A program made the position numbers and the translations under genes. The notes beneath the pieces were generated by a model. That model did no database searches, was not told where the DNA came from, and saw nothing but the letters and a program-made list of their open reading frames with translations. Below are positions 18,965-28,737 of a DNA stretch of 64,000 nt, one piece after another. Source of the DNA: an uncultured Clostridia bacterium (lineage in GTDB: Bacteria; Bacillota; Clostridia; Oscillospirales; Acutalibacteraceae); contig CANQVS010000010.1 in the NCBI GenBank assembly GCA_947627345.1, positions 1 to 64,000 of the forward strand, written 5' to 3'. Each line of letters opens with the position of its first letter. Position 1 is the first letter of the stretch.

Positions 18965-19165
18965 TGCGACATATCTTAATAACCAGTTATTTATCGTAAC
19001 TTCTGTAAAAGTACGATTTATCGTGCTGTTTTCAGGGGATACTTGTATTTGTAAAAATGCAAGCCTCAAAGTCTCCTGAACGCAAGTTACGGTTACTAAA
19101 GATATGTCGCAGTATCTGAGGTTTGTGTTTTATGCGCGGTTCCTCGGAACTGCGCTTTTTTATTT
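18965..19165 (+). ncRNA. Structured RNA of about 200 nt; candidate 6S RNA or a regulatory leader
   Basis: 13-bp perfect closing stem TGCGACATATCTT (18965-18977)/AAGATATGTCGCA (19099-19111), inner stem CGTAACTT/AAGTTACG, further hairpins, own promoter and terminator. Confidence 0.55.
19134..19163 (+). terminator. Rho-independent terminator of the structured RNA
   Basis: GCGCGGTTCC-tc-GGAACTGCGC followed by TTTTTTAT. Confidence 0.8.
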
Positions 19166-19175
19166 GGGATTTATT

Positions 19176-19610
19176 ATGTTTTGTTGCGGGTTTGGGCATA
19201 GAGATGTATTCAGCAAAATAGACGATGAGTTGGACAAGGCGATAGCTGATGCTGTCGCTTTAGGATGTGATACGTTCTATACAGGAGCTATGGGAGAATT
19301 TGACGTCTTGTTTTCATCAGCCGTCCTCAAAGCGAAAAAGTCCAACCCCGACATAAAACTCATTTGTGTTAAACCGTATATGACTAAGGAAATCAACGAA
19401 AACAAGGCCTACTACAATGCTATGTATGACGATGTGATGATTCCTACAGAATTGATTGGTGTTTATCATAAGGGAGCTATTAAAGCGAGAAACCGCTGGC
19501 TTGTCGATAACAGTGATGTTATAATCGGATATATAATACGGGATTACGGAGGAGCATACACCGCGGTTAAATACGCCGAGCGTTTGAACAAAAAAATCTT
19601 TTATCTTTAA
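19176..19610 (+). CDS. SLOG-domain (YpsA/DUF1273-like) protein
   Basis: MFCCGFGHRDVF...YTGAMGEFDVLFSSAV...; start placed at the ATG after the terminator, not the ORF-track start at 19104. Confidence 0.7.
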   Translation: MFCCGFGHRDVFSKIDDELDKAIADAVALGCDTFYTGAMGEFDVLFSSAVLKAKKSNPDIKLICVKPYMTKEINENKAYYNAMYDDVMIPTELIGVYHKGAIKARNRWLVDNSDVIIGYIIRDYGGAYTAVKYAERLNKKIFYL

Positions 19611-19659
19611 AAACAACTCATCAACCGCATATGAAACGGCATCCGTTTTACAAGAAAAA

Positions 19660-19687
19660 AGAGGTTGCCCGAACATAGGCAACCTCT
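19660..19687. terminator. Bidirectional terminator between convergent genes
   Basis: AGAGGTTGCC-N8-GGCAACCTCT. Confidence 0.75.
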
Positions 19688-19703
19688 TAATTTAAGGTTA
19701 TTA

Positions 19704-19937
19704 TCAGTCAATCTCAACCATAACCTTCTGCTCAGTTCTAACTGCGGCAGAACGTGCGATTGTGCGGATAGCCTTTGCAATTCTACCCTGCTTACCGATA
19801 ATGCGTCCCATATCGTCCTCGGCAACGTGGATGTGATAAACAACTACGTCCTCCTCGTTGGGAGCGTCTGCTGTAACCTCTACAGCGTCGGGATTTTCAA
19901 CTAAACCCTTTGCAATAATTGTAAGTAAATCCTGCAT
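19704..19937 (-). CDS. khpA: KH-domain RNA-binding protein KhpA (YlqC)
   Basis: GRIIGKQGRIAKAIRTI; next to rpsP; start at MQDLL with RBS ggaaagg. Confidence 0.9.
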   Translation of the reverse strand: MQDLLTIIAKGLVENPDAVEVTADAPNEEDVVVYHIHVAEDDMGRIIGKQGRIAKAIRTIARSAAVRTEQKVMVEID

Positions 19938-19990
19938 TTCTAAATCTTCCTTTCCATTTCTTTGCATTTTAATATAGGAACATACTGATT

Positions 19991-20236
19991 TTATTCAATA
20001 TATCCGTTTTTCTTTAAGAGTGCCTTTACGGTATCAGTAGGCTGTGCGCCGTTGGCAATCCACTTCTTGACTGCCTCACCGTCAACCTTGAACTCCGACG
20101 GGTTTTTTAAGATGTCATATGTGCCGATTTCCTCAATGAAACGACCGTCACGTGGATACCTCGAATCGGCTACAACAACACGGTAGAACGGAGCCTTCTT
20201 TGCGCCCATTCTTCTGAGTCTGATTTTTACTGCCAT
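19991..20236 (-). CDS. rpsP: 30S ribosomal protein S16
   Basis: [42 protein letters not shown]. Confidence 0.98.
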   Translation of the reverse strand: MAVKIRLRRMGAKKAPFYRVVVADSRYPRDGRFIEEIGTYDILKNPSEFKVDGEAVKKWIANGAQPTDTVKALLKKNGYIE

Positions 20237-20315
20237 TTTTCATCACCTCCGATTAATAATTTAATTTATTTATTAACCAAAAGTTATTGGTTCAATAACT
20301 TGGTTTAAAAACAAT

Positions 20316-21674
20316 TTAAAATCCCGGGAAACCTCCGCCCGGCATTCCGGGCATTCCGGGCATACGCATAGCGCGCTTTTTCTTTCCTTTGCCGTTAAAC
20401 TGGCGCATCATTTTCTGCATTTCCCTAAGCTGTTTTAAAAGACGGTTAACCTCTTCGACGCTTCTGCCCGAACCCGAGGCAATTCTGCGCTTTCTGCTCG
20501 GGTTAATAAGGTCGGGTTTTTCTCTTTCCTCGGGCGTCATTGAAAGTATAATTGCCTGCGTCCAGTCAAGCGCTCTATCATTTATATCAACATCGTCAAG
20601 CTTGTTTCCCACTCCCGGAATTTTTGAAAGTATTCCTTTAAGCGGTCCCATTTTCTTAATCTGTTCAAACTGCGCCAAAAGGTCGTTGAAGTCCATTTTA
20701 TTGCGTAACATTTTCTTTGCGACTTCTTCAGCCTTTTTTTCGTCAAGCTTTTCCTCCGCCTGCTCGATGAGGGTTAAAACATCCCCCATTCCGAGAATAC
20801 GGCTCGCCATACGGTCGGGGTGGAATTGCTCCAAATCCTCAAGCTTTTCACCGATACCCGCAAACTTAATCGGAGTACCCGTAACCTGCTTTACGGAAAG
20901 CGCTGCTCCGCCTCGGGTATCGCCGTCGAGCTTTGTTATAATTACGCCCGAAATTTCCAAAAGCTCGTTAAAGCTTTTTGCCACGTTTACTGCGTCCTGA
21001 CCTGTCATTGAATCTATAACAAGAAGAATTTCCTTTGGATTAACCTCGGCTTTAAGGTTTTTAAGCTCGTCCATCAACTCCTCGTCAATATGCAGACGGC
21101 CCGCGGTATCGAGAATTACTACATCATTACCGTAATCTTTAGCATGCTTAACTGCCTCTTTCGCAATTTTAACAGGATTGCTCTGACCCATTTCAAAAAC
21201 GCTCACGCCCGCCTTTTCTCCGACAACTTTCAGCTGTTCTATAGCCGCGGGACGGTAAACGTCGCAGGCGACGAGGAGCGGTCTGTGATTCTGCTTTTTA
21301 AGCATAAGCGCAAGCTTACCGCTGTGGGTAGTTTTACCCGAACCCTGAAGTCCACACATCATAATTACCGTCGGCGGATGGGATGAAAATTCAAGGCGCG
21401 CCGTTTCCGAGCCCATAAGTTCGGTAAGCTCCTCATTAACAATTTTAACTACCATTTGAGCCGGAGTAAGACTTTCCATAACAGCGCTTCCTATAGCTCG
21501 TTCGGTAACCTTATTAGTAAATTCCTTAGCAACCTTATAGTTAACGTCAGCCTCTAAAAGCGCAAGTCTTACTTCGCGCATAGCCTCTTTTACATCGGAT
21601 TCGTTTAACTTACCTTTATTTCTTAGGCGCTTAAACGCACCTGAAAGCTTTTCGGATAATCCTTCAAAAGCCAT
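20316..21674 (-). CDS. ffh: Signal recognition particle protein Ffh
   Basis: GLQGSGKTTHSGKLA, DTAGRLH, Met-rich M domain. Confidence 0.97.
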   Translation of the reverse strand: MAFEGLSEKLSGAFKRLRNKGKLNESDVKEAMREVRLALLEADVNYKVAKEFTNKVTERAIGSAVMESLTPAQMVVKIVNEELTELMGSETARLEFSSHPPTVIMMCGLQGSGKTTHSGKLALMLKKQNHRPLLVACDVYRPAAIEQLKVVGEKAGVSVFEMGQSNPVKIAKEAVKHAKDYGNDVVILDTAGRLHIDEELMDELKNLKAEVNPKEILLVIDSMTGQDAVNVAKSFNELLEISGVIITKLDGDTRGGAALSVKQVTGTPIKFAGIGEKLEDLEQFHPDRMASRILGMGDVLTLIEQAEEKLDEKKAEEVAKKMLRNKMDFNDLLAQFEQIKKMGPLKGILSKIPGVGNKLDDVDINDRALDWTQAIILSMTPEEREKPDLINPSRKRRIASGSGRSVEEVNRLLKQLREMQKMMRQFNGKGKKKRAMRMPGMPGMPGGGFPGF

Positions 21675-21684
21675 AAACCTACCT

Positions 21685-22023
21685 CTATTCGTGTAAGGAT
21701 TTTGCAGTATCTATAATCTGCTGTACCGTGTTTTTATCATAGCTGTCAGCAAGCCCTGCCGCTAAGCTCTCAATCTTATAAAGTCCCCTTTCGGTTTTCT
21801 GAAACCTCTTCATCAGCCCGAGTTTTTGTTCATATGAAAAAAGCAAATTTTCGGCGCGCTTTATAGAATCGCGCACACCTTGTCTTGTTATATTAAGCTG
21901 GTCGGCAATTTCCGAAAGGGAAAGGTCATCATTATAATAAAGAGTTACGGTCTGTTGCTGTTGTTCCTTTAAAAGCTGACCGTAAAAATCAAACAGCAGA
22001 GAGATTTCAATATTTTTTTCCAA
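21685..22023 (-). CDS. ylxM: YlxM/p13-like DNA-binding protein (UPF0122)
   Basis: LYYNDDLSLSEIADQLNITRQGVRDSIKRAE; upstream of ffh; TTG start after GGCGGAG. Confidence 0.88.
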   Translation of the reverse strand: MEKNIEISLLFDFYGQLLKEQQQQTVTLYYNDDLSLSEIADQLNITRQGVRDSIKRAENLLFSYEQKLGLMKRFQKTERGLYKIESLAAGLADSYDKNTVQQIIDTAKSLHE

Positions 22024-22421
22024 AGCTACTCCGCCTTTGTCGCGTTTAGTGTAAAGCAATTTTCTTTACAGCAAAGTTATTATAATATAAAGCCGTAAAT
22101 TTGTCAATACTTTCTTTATAAGAGAATAATGAAACGTCAAATAATCAGATATATATTCCTAATTTTATTATCAACATTTTTGTTTATTTTGTCTTAATAA
22201 TGTAGACTACTAAGAATAAATTACAATAAAAACTATTTGAAATGAGTAAATTATATGTTAATAACAACCGCATAAAGGCAGATTTTTTATGTGTTTATGC
22301 ACATTTCCTACAAAGTTTAAAAAAAAGTGAAATTAATGGGATTTTCTGATGATTTTTTTGGATTATTATGTTATAATACTGTCAACATTGTTCTCACACA
22401 TTAGTTGAAAGAGGAGATTTT

Positions 22422-23390
22422 ATTACGGAAAATTCTTTTAGCATTGGAAGAACTGAACATGCTGTTGCTCTTTTTGGAAGTTTTGACGAAAATATCAAAT
22501 TAATTGAAAGAGAGTTTAACGTTAAAATCACCGTCCGCGGCGATGAGCTTAAAATAAGCGGCGACGACGAGAATGTCCTTAAAACAGGCAAGGTTTTAGA
22601 AGCTCTTATGCATTTTATAAACCGAGGTGAAAATTTAAGTGAGCAGAATGTTCGCTACTGTATCTCAACGGTAAATGACGGTACTTCCGAAAGCTTTGAA
22701 AAGCTTGCAGACGACTGCATCTGCATAACTGCCAAAGGAAAACCGATTAAGCCCAAAACGATAGGTCAGAAAAAATACTGCAAGGCTATTTCGGATAATA
22801 CCATAACCTTTGGAGTAGGACCTGCCGGAACGGGAAAAACCTACCTTGCGGTAGCTATGGCGGTAACCGCTTTCAGAAGCAAACAGATTAACCGTATTAT
22901 CCTCACACGTCCGGCCGTTGAGGCAGGCGAAAAGCTCGGATTTCTTCCGGGTGATTTACAGAGCAAGGTTGACCCTTACCTGCGCCCGCTTTATGACGCG
23001 CTGTTCGATATGCTCGGGGTTGAGACCTACCACAAATACGTCGAAAAAGGAAATATCGAAATCGCTCCGCTTGCATATATGAGAGGCCGTACGCTCGATG
23101 ACAGCTTTATCATTCTTGACGAAGCGCAAAATACTACCAAAGAACAGATGAAAATGTTTCTCACTCGTCTGGGCTTCAACAGCAAAATGGTAGTCACGGG
23201 CGATATAACCCAAATTGACCTTCCGAGCGGAGCCAAAAGCGGTCTGAAGGACTGCCTTAGAATTTTAAGGGGAATAAAGGATATTGCTCAATGTAAGTTC
23301 AACGAAAAAGATGTCGTCAGACATCGACTTGTGCAGGACATAATTAAAGCTTACGAGAAAAACGAGGTGACAAGGAATGACAGAAAATAA
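22422..23390 (+). CDS. phoH: PhoH-like ATPase, apparent ATT (AUU) start codon
   Basis: GPAGTGKTYLAVAMAV, RPAVEAGEKLGFLPGDL; reading frame extends 62 codons upstream of the first ATG to ATT ACG GAA AAT, preceded by AGAGGAG. Confidence 0.85.
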   Translation: MTENSFSIGRTEHAVALFGSFDENIKLIEREFNVKITVRGDELKISGDDENVLKTGKVLEALMHFINRGENLSEQNVRYCISTVNDGTSESFEKLADDCICITAKGKPIKPKTIGQKKYCKAISDNTITFGVGPAGTGKTYLAVAMAVTAFRSKQINRIILTRPAVEAGEKLGFLPGDLQSKVDPYLRPLYDALFDMLGVETYHKYVEKGNIEIAPLAYMRGRTLDDSFIILDEAQNTTKEQMKMFLTRLGFNSKMVVTGDITQIDLPSGAKSGLKDCLRILRGIKDIAQCKFNEKDVVRHRLVQDIIKAYEKNEVTRNDRK

Positions 23391-23880
23391 GATCCGCGTG
23401 ATCATTACCAACAACCAAAAAGCAATTAAAATCCCTACAGGACTTAGGATGCTTATCAGACGTTGCTGCCATGCCGTACTCGAACTCGAACAGTTCGAGG
23501 GTCCCGCTGAAATTAGCGTAACTTTTACTGATAATGAGGGGATTAGGAAACTCAACGCTCAGTACAGAAACATCGATTCGGCAACCGATGTGCTTTCGTT
23601 CCCTATGGGCGAGAACGGGCAGTACGACATTAATCAGGAAACAGGAGCAAAAATTTTGGGAGACGTCGTTATCTCTGTGGAAAAAGCTGTGGAACAGGCA
23701 GACGCGTACGGACATTCACTGCAGAGAGAAGTCGGCTACTTAACCGCGCACAGTATACTTCACTTGCTCGGTTACGACCATACCAGCAATATGGAAAGAG
23801 TAAGAATGAGAGAGAAAGAGGAGCTTGTTATGGACCAGCTCGGACTTCCCGCCTCATCAAGCTACATTGTTAATCAATGA
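23377..23880 (+). CDS. ybeY: Endoribonuclease YbeY
   Basis: HSILHLLGYDH metal-binding motif; follows phoH. Confidence 0.96.
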   Translation: MTENKIRVIITNNQKAIKIPTGLRMLIRRCCHAVLELEQFEGPAEISVTFTDNEGIRKLNAQYRNIDSATDVLSFPMGENGQYDINQETGAKILGDVVISVEKAVEQADAYGHSLQREVGYLTAHSILHLLGYDHTSNMERVRMREKEELVMDQLGLPASSSYIVNQ

Positions 23881-24362
23881 AAAAACAACTGAAAAGCTTT
23901 TGTAACGCAATTAAAGGTTTTTTGTCCGCTTTGAAAAGCGAAGGACATCTGCGGTTTCATTTTATCGCCGCTATTTATGTAATTATATTCAGCTTCTTTT
24001 TCGATTTGAGCATCACTCAATGGGCTGTTGTAATTTTACTTATCGCAGGTGTATTAAGCGCCGAATTATTTAACACCGCTTTGGAGAAACTTTGCAACAA
24101 AGTCACAACCGAATACAGCGAACGTATTAAATTAGTAAAGGACATATCCTCAACCGCGGTTTTGGTTCTTTCAACTTCGGCATTAGTAATCGCGTTTTTA
24201 TTCTATTTTACCAATACGGATAAAATCTCATATATCGCGCTCTACCTTCTTAAAAATCCCGTGCTGTTGATTTTATTTGTTTTATCGCTTATAATATCGG
24301 TAGTATTTATATTTACGGGTTTCAGAGGGATAGCAAGGCTTTTCTGCAAATCAAAGAAGTAA
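23877..24362 (+). CDS. dgkA: DgkA-type diacylglycerol/undecaprenol kinase
   Basis: EGHLRFHF, ELFNTALE, VKDISSTAVL, TM helices. Confidence 0.88.
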   Translation: MKKQLKSFCNAIKGFLSALKSEGHLRFHFIAAIYVIIFSFFFDLSITQWAVVILLIAGVLSAELFNTALEKLCNKVTTEYSERIKLVKDISSTAVLVLSTSALVIAFLFYFTNTDKISYIALYLLKNPVLLILFVLSLIISVVFIFTGFRGIARLFCKSKK

Positions 24363-24412
24363 TATACAGAGCTGTCTTTCAGGGACGGCTCTGTTTATCT
24401 GTGAGGTAATTT

Positions 24413-25327
24413 ATGAACAACCATAATAAATCCGCGTTCATAGCGATTGTCGGACGCCCAAACGTTGGAAAGAGTTCGCTTTTAAACTGTATTTTAAAGA
24501 CTAAAGTAGCTATAGTTTCAAGCAAGCCTCAAACGACAAGAACAAAAATCACCGGTATTTTAACCGAGGGCGAAGTTCAGCTCGTTTTCGTTGACACCCC
24601 GGGTATGCACAAACCTAAAACCTCGCTCGGAAAATATATGGTGCGCTCAATAAGCGAAAGCGTAAACGGCGTTGACTGCTGTATGCTCGTAGTCGAGGCG
24701 GACAGAGAACCCTCGCCCGTTGAGCTTAACTTGATTGAAAAATTTAAGAGTATGCAAATGCCCGCAATTCTCGCCATTAATAAAATAGACACTCTGAAAG
24801 AAAAAGAAACTCTTATGAAACAGATTTTAACCTACAGCTCGCTTTATGATTTTGAGGCGGTCGTACCTGTCTGCGCAGTTGACGGAAACGGAATTGACGA
24901 GCTTAAAGACGAGCTTAAAAAACAAGCGGTTGAGGGCGGACATTTCTTTGAGGATGACGCGCTTACCGACCAGCCGGAGAGAGTTTTGGCGAGTGAAATA
25001 ATACGTGAAAAAATCCTAAGGCTCTGCGACAAAGAAATCCCCCACGGAATTGCAGTAGTTATCGAAAAAATGCGTATGCGGAAAGATAAGGAAATTCTCG
25101 ATATCGATGCGACAATTTACTGCGAGAGAGAAACACATAAACGAATTTTAATCGGAAAACAGGGAAATATGCTTAAAAAAATTTCAACCTATTCAAGACA
25201 GGATATGGAAAATTTCTTCGGCTGTAAAGTCTTTTTGCAATGCTGGATTAAGGTTAAGGAGGATTGGAGAAACAGTATCCAAATGATGAGAAATTTCGGA
25301 TACGATGAAAACGACTTTAAACAGTAA
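24413..25327 (+). CDS. era: GTPase Era
   Basis: GRPNVGKSSLLN, DTPGMHKP, KH domain IGKQGNMLKKI. Confidence 0.97.
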   Translation: MNNHNKSAFIAIVGRPNVGKSSLLNCILKTKVAIVSSKPQTTRTKITGILTEGEVQLVFVDTPGMHKPKTSLGKYMVRSISESVNGVDCCMLVVEADREPSPVELNLIEKFKSMQMPAILAINKIDTLKEKETLMKQILTYSSLYDFEAVVPVCAVDGNGIDELKDELKKQAVEGGHFFEDDALTDQPERVLASEIIREKILRLCDKEIPHGIAVVIEKMRMRKDKEILDIDATIYCERETHKRILIGKQGNMLKKISTYSRQDMENFFGCKVFLQCWIKVKEDWRNSIQMMRNFGYDENDFKQ

Positions 25328-25443
25328 ATTTTTTGACAGTTTTTTGTATTAACAATATCAGCCTGCTTTGGTAATAATTACTGAACGCTTAATACTGCAT
25401 ACTGAATTGCCGTTCGTAAAAAATAAGTTCGGGTGATATAATT

Positions 25444-25620
25444 ATGAATGAGATAGACGCCTGGAACGCATTTTGGTACAGCGGAAGAATATATGACTAT
25501 CTGATGTACAAAAGTATTCATAACGACCGAGTAAATAGTGGCGAGGCCACGGAGAATAAAAATGAAATTTATAACAAACGGACTTATAATCAGGGAACAG
25601 AATATCGGGGAGAGGGATAA
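25444..25620 (+). CDS. YqzL-like small protein (58 aa) overlapping the start of recO
   Basis: MNEIDAWNAFWYSGRIYDYLMYKSIHNDR...; WNxFxxxGxxxxYLxYK-type core and era-recO position as in Bacillus yqzL; below the ORF-track length cutoff. Confidence 0.65.
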   Translation: MNEIDAWNAFWYSGRIYDYLMYKSIHNDRVNSGEATENKNEIYNKRTYNQGTEYRGEG

Positions 25621-26311
25621 GCTCGTTACGGCTTTAACCGAAAGTCACGGAGTAGTTAAGGGATTTGCCCGCGGAGCAAAAGATATTAAAAGCTCCAAAT
25701 CATCGGCAACGGGACTCCTCTCCTACTCCCGGCTTACTCTCCACAAACGCAGAGACAGCTATCTTATCGGCGACGCCAAAACAATTAAAATTTTTTCGGG
25801 ACTTAGAAAAAGTATTGAAAATATGTATCTGGCTCAGTATTTTTGCGAGCTTTCGGGTGCAGTATGCCCAAAAGAGCAAGAAGCGAAACAACAGCTAAGA
25901 CTGATTTTAAACGCGCTCTACCTGCTTTCTGAAAACAAAAAAGAACTTTCCGTCGTTAAGCCCTGCGTAGAGCTTAGACTTATGTGCCTTTCGGGTTATA
26001 TGCCTGACATTATAATGTGCAGGGAATGCGGTGGATACGAAAAAGACGTTATGATGTTTCTGCCGAAAATCGGGCAGTTAATCTGTAAAGACTGCTACGA
26101 AAAGAAAGAAGATAAAAATTTAAAAATAAAGCTTAATATTAGTACGCTTACCGCAATGAGGCATTGCTGTTATTGCGACGCGGAAAAATTATTCTCATTT
26201 TCTCTTCCCGAAAAAGATTTAAAAACGCTTAATTTCTGCAGTGAAGAATACATAAAATTTATATTGGAACGGGATTTTAAAACATTAAAATTTCTTAAAA
26301 CTATCATATAG
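25562..26311 (+). CDS. recO: DNA repair protein RecO
   Basis: FITNGLIIREQNIGERDKLVTALTESHG; Cys motif CRECGG/CKDC. Confidence 0.93.
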   Translation: MKFITNGLIIREQNIGERDKLVTALTESHGVVKGFARGAKDIKSSKSSATGLLSYSRLTLHKRRDSYLIGDAKTIKIFSGLRKSIENMYLAQYFCELSGAVCPKEQEAKQQLRLILNALYLLSENKKELSVVKPCVELRLMCLSGYMPDIIMCRECGGYEKDVMMFLPKIGQLICKDCYEKKEDKNLKIKLNISTLTAMRHCCYCDAEKLFSFSLPEKDLKTLNFCSEEYIKFILERDFKTLKFLKTII

Positions 26312-26318
26312 GTGGAAT

Positions 26319-28679
26319 ATGTACAGACATTACAAGGCTTTGGAGCTTGATAAAATTTTAAACCTTTTAGCCGAGAGAACTTCTTGCGAGGAAAGCAGGG
26401 AAATGGCGCTCGAACTAAAACCTGAGTTTAATTTAATAAAAGCAGAGCATAATATGAAAATGACGGACGACGCTTATGTCCTTACGGGTAAATTCGGTTC
26501 GCCGTCGTTCGGCAACATAAAGAATGTCGCCAATGAACTGAGACGAGGCGAGGCAGGCGGTATGCTTACTGCTGGAGAACTGCTTAAAATCGCCGAGGTC
26601 CTTAGAATAATCAGAGGGGTTAAAGGGTGGCAGAGCAAATGTGTGAACACCCGTACGACACTTGACGTTTTGTTTCAGGGCTTGGTTTCCAATAAATTTC
26701 TTGAGGATAAAATACACTCGTGCATAATCAGCGAAGAAGAATTTGCGGACACTGCCTCCCCTGCCCTTTCGGATATAAGGAGGAAAATCCGTACTGCAAC
26801 CTCAAAGGTGCGCGAGTCGCTTGACAAAATTATCCATAGCAGTACATACCAGAAGTACCTTCAGGATACTATTGTAACTCAAAGAGACGGGCGGTATGTA
26901 ATACCCGTTAAGGCGGAATGCAGAGGAAGTATTTCGGGACTCGTACACGACACGAGCGCAAGCGGTCAGACGGTTTTTATCGAGCCTATGGGAGTTGTGC
27001 AGGCTAACAACGATATTAAAGTTCTTTTGGCAAAAGAGGAAGCGGAAATCGAGCGGATTTTGTTTGAACTTTCCGCGCTCGCAGGCTCGTACGCGGACGT
27101 AATAATCGGAAGCTACAAATGTCTTTCGGAGCTGAATCTTATATTCGCAAAGGCTGATTTAGCCTACAAAATGAAAGCGACTGTCCCCGTTTTAAACGAT
27201 AAGGGAAAGATTGATTTAAAACAGGCGCGTCATCCGCTTATACCCTCGGACAAGGTCGTCGCGGTAGACGTGAGACTCGGCACGGATTTTGATACTCTTG
27301 TAATCACGGGTCCGAACACGGGAGGCAAGACAGTTACTCTTAAAACAATCGGACTTTTAACTCTTATGGCTATGTGCGGACTTATGATACCCGCAGGCGA
27401 AAACAGCGAGATTTCCGTATTCAGGAGAGTTTTAGTAGATATAGGCGATGAGCAAAGTATAGAACAAAGTCTTTCGACTTTCTCCGCCCATATGACGAAT
27501 ATTGTCGGAATACTAAAGCAGGCTAACGCCTCAACTCTCGCGCTTATTGACGAGCTCGGAGCGGGAACTGACCCCGTGGAGGGCGCGGCGCTCGCTATTG
27601 CGATTTTAGAAAAACTGCGCGGACGAGGCGCAAAAATCGCAAGCACAACGCACTACGCGGAGCTAAAGGAATTTGCGCTTCGTACTGACGGAATAGAAAA
27701 CGGAAGCTGTGAGTTTGATATAAAAACCTTACGGCCGACCTACAGGCTTTTAATCGGAGTACCCGGAAAAAGTAACGCTTTTGCGATAAGCAGACGTTTA
27801 GGTATGGATGAAAAAGTTGTAAACCGCGCCAAAGAGCTTGTAAACAGTGAAAGCCGTCAATTTGAGGACGTTGTCACAACGCTTGAAAGCAGACGCCAGA
27901 GCCTTGAAAAACAGCTTGAAAACGCGCAGAGGCTTACCCAAAAGGCAAATACCGAAAAGCAGAAAGCTGAAAATGAACTTGCTAAGGCTAAAAAACACGC
28001 CGAACAGGAAATCGAACACGCCAAAGAAGAGGCTGAAAGAATTGTATCGCGCACTAAAGCGCAGGCTTACGCGCTTATGGACGAGATAGAAAAGGCGAGA
28101 AAGGCTAAATCCGACAACGAGGGTATTCGTGCCAAACTGCGCAGAGAAATTAATAAAATTGAGGACAGCTCCAATCCTGTTCAAAAGAAACCCGAAGAGA
28201 AAAGCTATAAGCTCCCCAGACCGCTTAAAGTCGGGGATAATGTCCTTATATACGATATTGACAAGGACGCCGTTGTACTGGAGCTTCCCGACAAGGACGG
28301 TATGGTATTGGTTCAGGCAGGTATTATAAAAACACGAGTTGAGCTTTCCAATCTCCGCCTTAAAAAATCCGAGGAAAAGAAAGTTAATCCTTATCAGAAC
28401 CGCAGAAGAAACATTCCGTCAAATGTAGATATTCACCCCATTACAGAAGTCGATGTTCGCGGTCAAAGCGCTGTAGAAGCAATTATGGCGGTTGACAACG
28501 CGATAGACAACGCGATTTTGTCGAACGTAGAGCATATTACTATTATCCACGGCAAAGGTACAGGCGTACTGCGGACTGAAATTCAAAAGCATCTGCGTTC
28601 TGTAAAATTTGTAAAAAGCTTCAGGCTCGGAACATTCGGAGAGGGCGAAAGCGGAGTTACAATCGTTGAGTTAAAATAA
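26319..28679 (+). CDS. mutS2: Endonuclease MutS2 with C-terminal Smr domain
   Basis: GPNTGGKTVTLKTIGL Walker A, DELGAGTDPVEGAALA, Smr VDVRGQ...IIHGKGTGVLR. Confidence 0.97.
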   Translation: MYRHYKALELDKILNLLAERTSCEESREMALELKPEFNLIKAEHNMKMTDDAYVLTGKFGSPSFGNIKNVANELRRGEAGGMLTAGELLKIAEVLRIIRGVKGWQSKCVNTRTTLDVLFQGLVSNKFLEDKIHSCIISEEEFADTASPALSDIRRKIRTATSKVRESLDKIIHSSTYQKYLQDTIVTQRDGRYVIPVKAECRGSISGLVHDTSASGQTVFIEPMGVVQANNDIKVLLAKEEAEIERILFELSALAGSYADVIIGSYKCLSELNLIFAKADLAYKMKATVPVLNDKGKIDLKQARHPLIPSDKVVAVDVRLGTDFDTLVITGPNTGGKTVTLKTIGLLTLMAMCGLMIPAGENSEISVFRRVLVDIGDEQSIEQSLSTFSAHMTNIVGILKQANASTLALIDELGAGTDPVEGAALAIAILEKLRGRGAKIASTTHYAELKEFALRTDGIENGSCEFDIKTLRPTYRLLIGVPGKSNAFAISRRLGMDEKVVNRAKELVNSESRQFEDVVTTLESRRQSLEKQLENAQRLTQKANTEKQKAENELAKAKKHAEQEIEHAKEEAERIVSRTKAQAYALMDEIEKARKAKSDNEGIRAKLRREINKIEDSSNPVQKKPEEKSYKLPRPLKVGDNVLIYDIDKDAVVLELPDKDGMVLVQAGIIKTRVELSNLRLKKSEEKKVNPYQNRRRNIPSNVDIHPITEVDVRGQSAVEAIMAVDNAIDNAILSNVEHITIIHGKGTGVLRTEIQKHLRSVKFVKSFRLGTFGEGESGVTIVELK

Positions 28680-28737
28680 TTGCAAAACAATTTTTATTGT
28701 GTTACAATACAAAAAACAAACTACGGAGGTATAGATT

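Noticed and set aside
19104-19175. Upstream extension of the SLOG ORF (MSQYLRFVFYARFLGTALFYLGFI)
   Set aside because: Encoded by the RNA closing stem and terminator; the family-like start is MFCCGFGHRD at 19176
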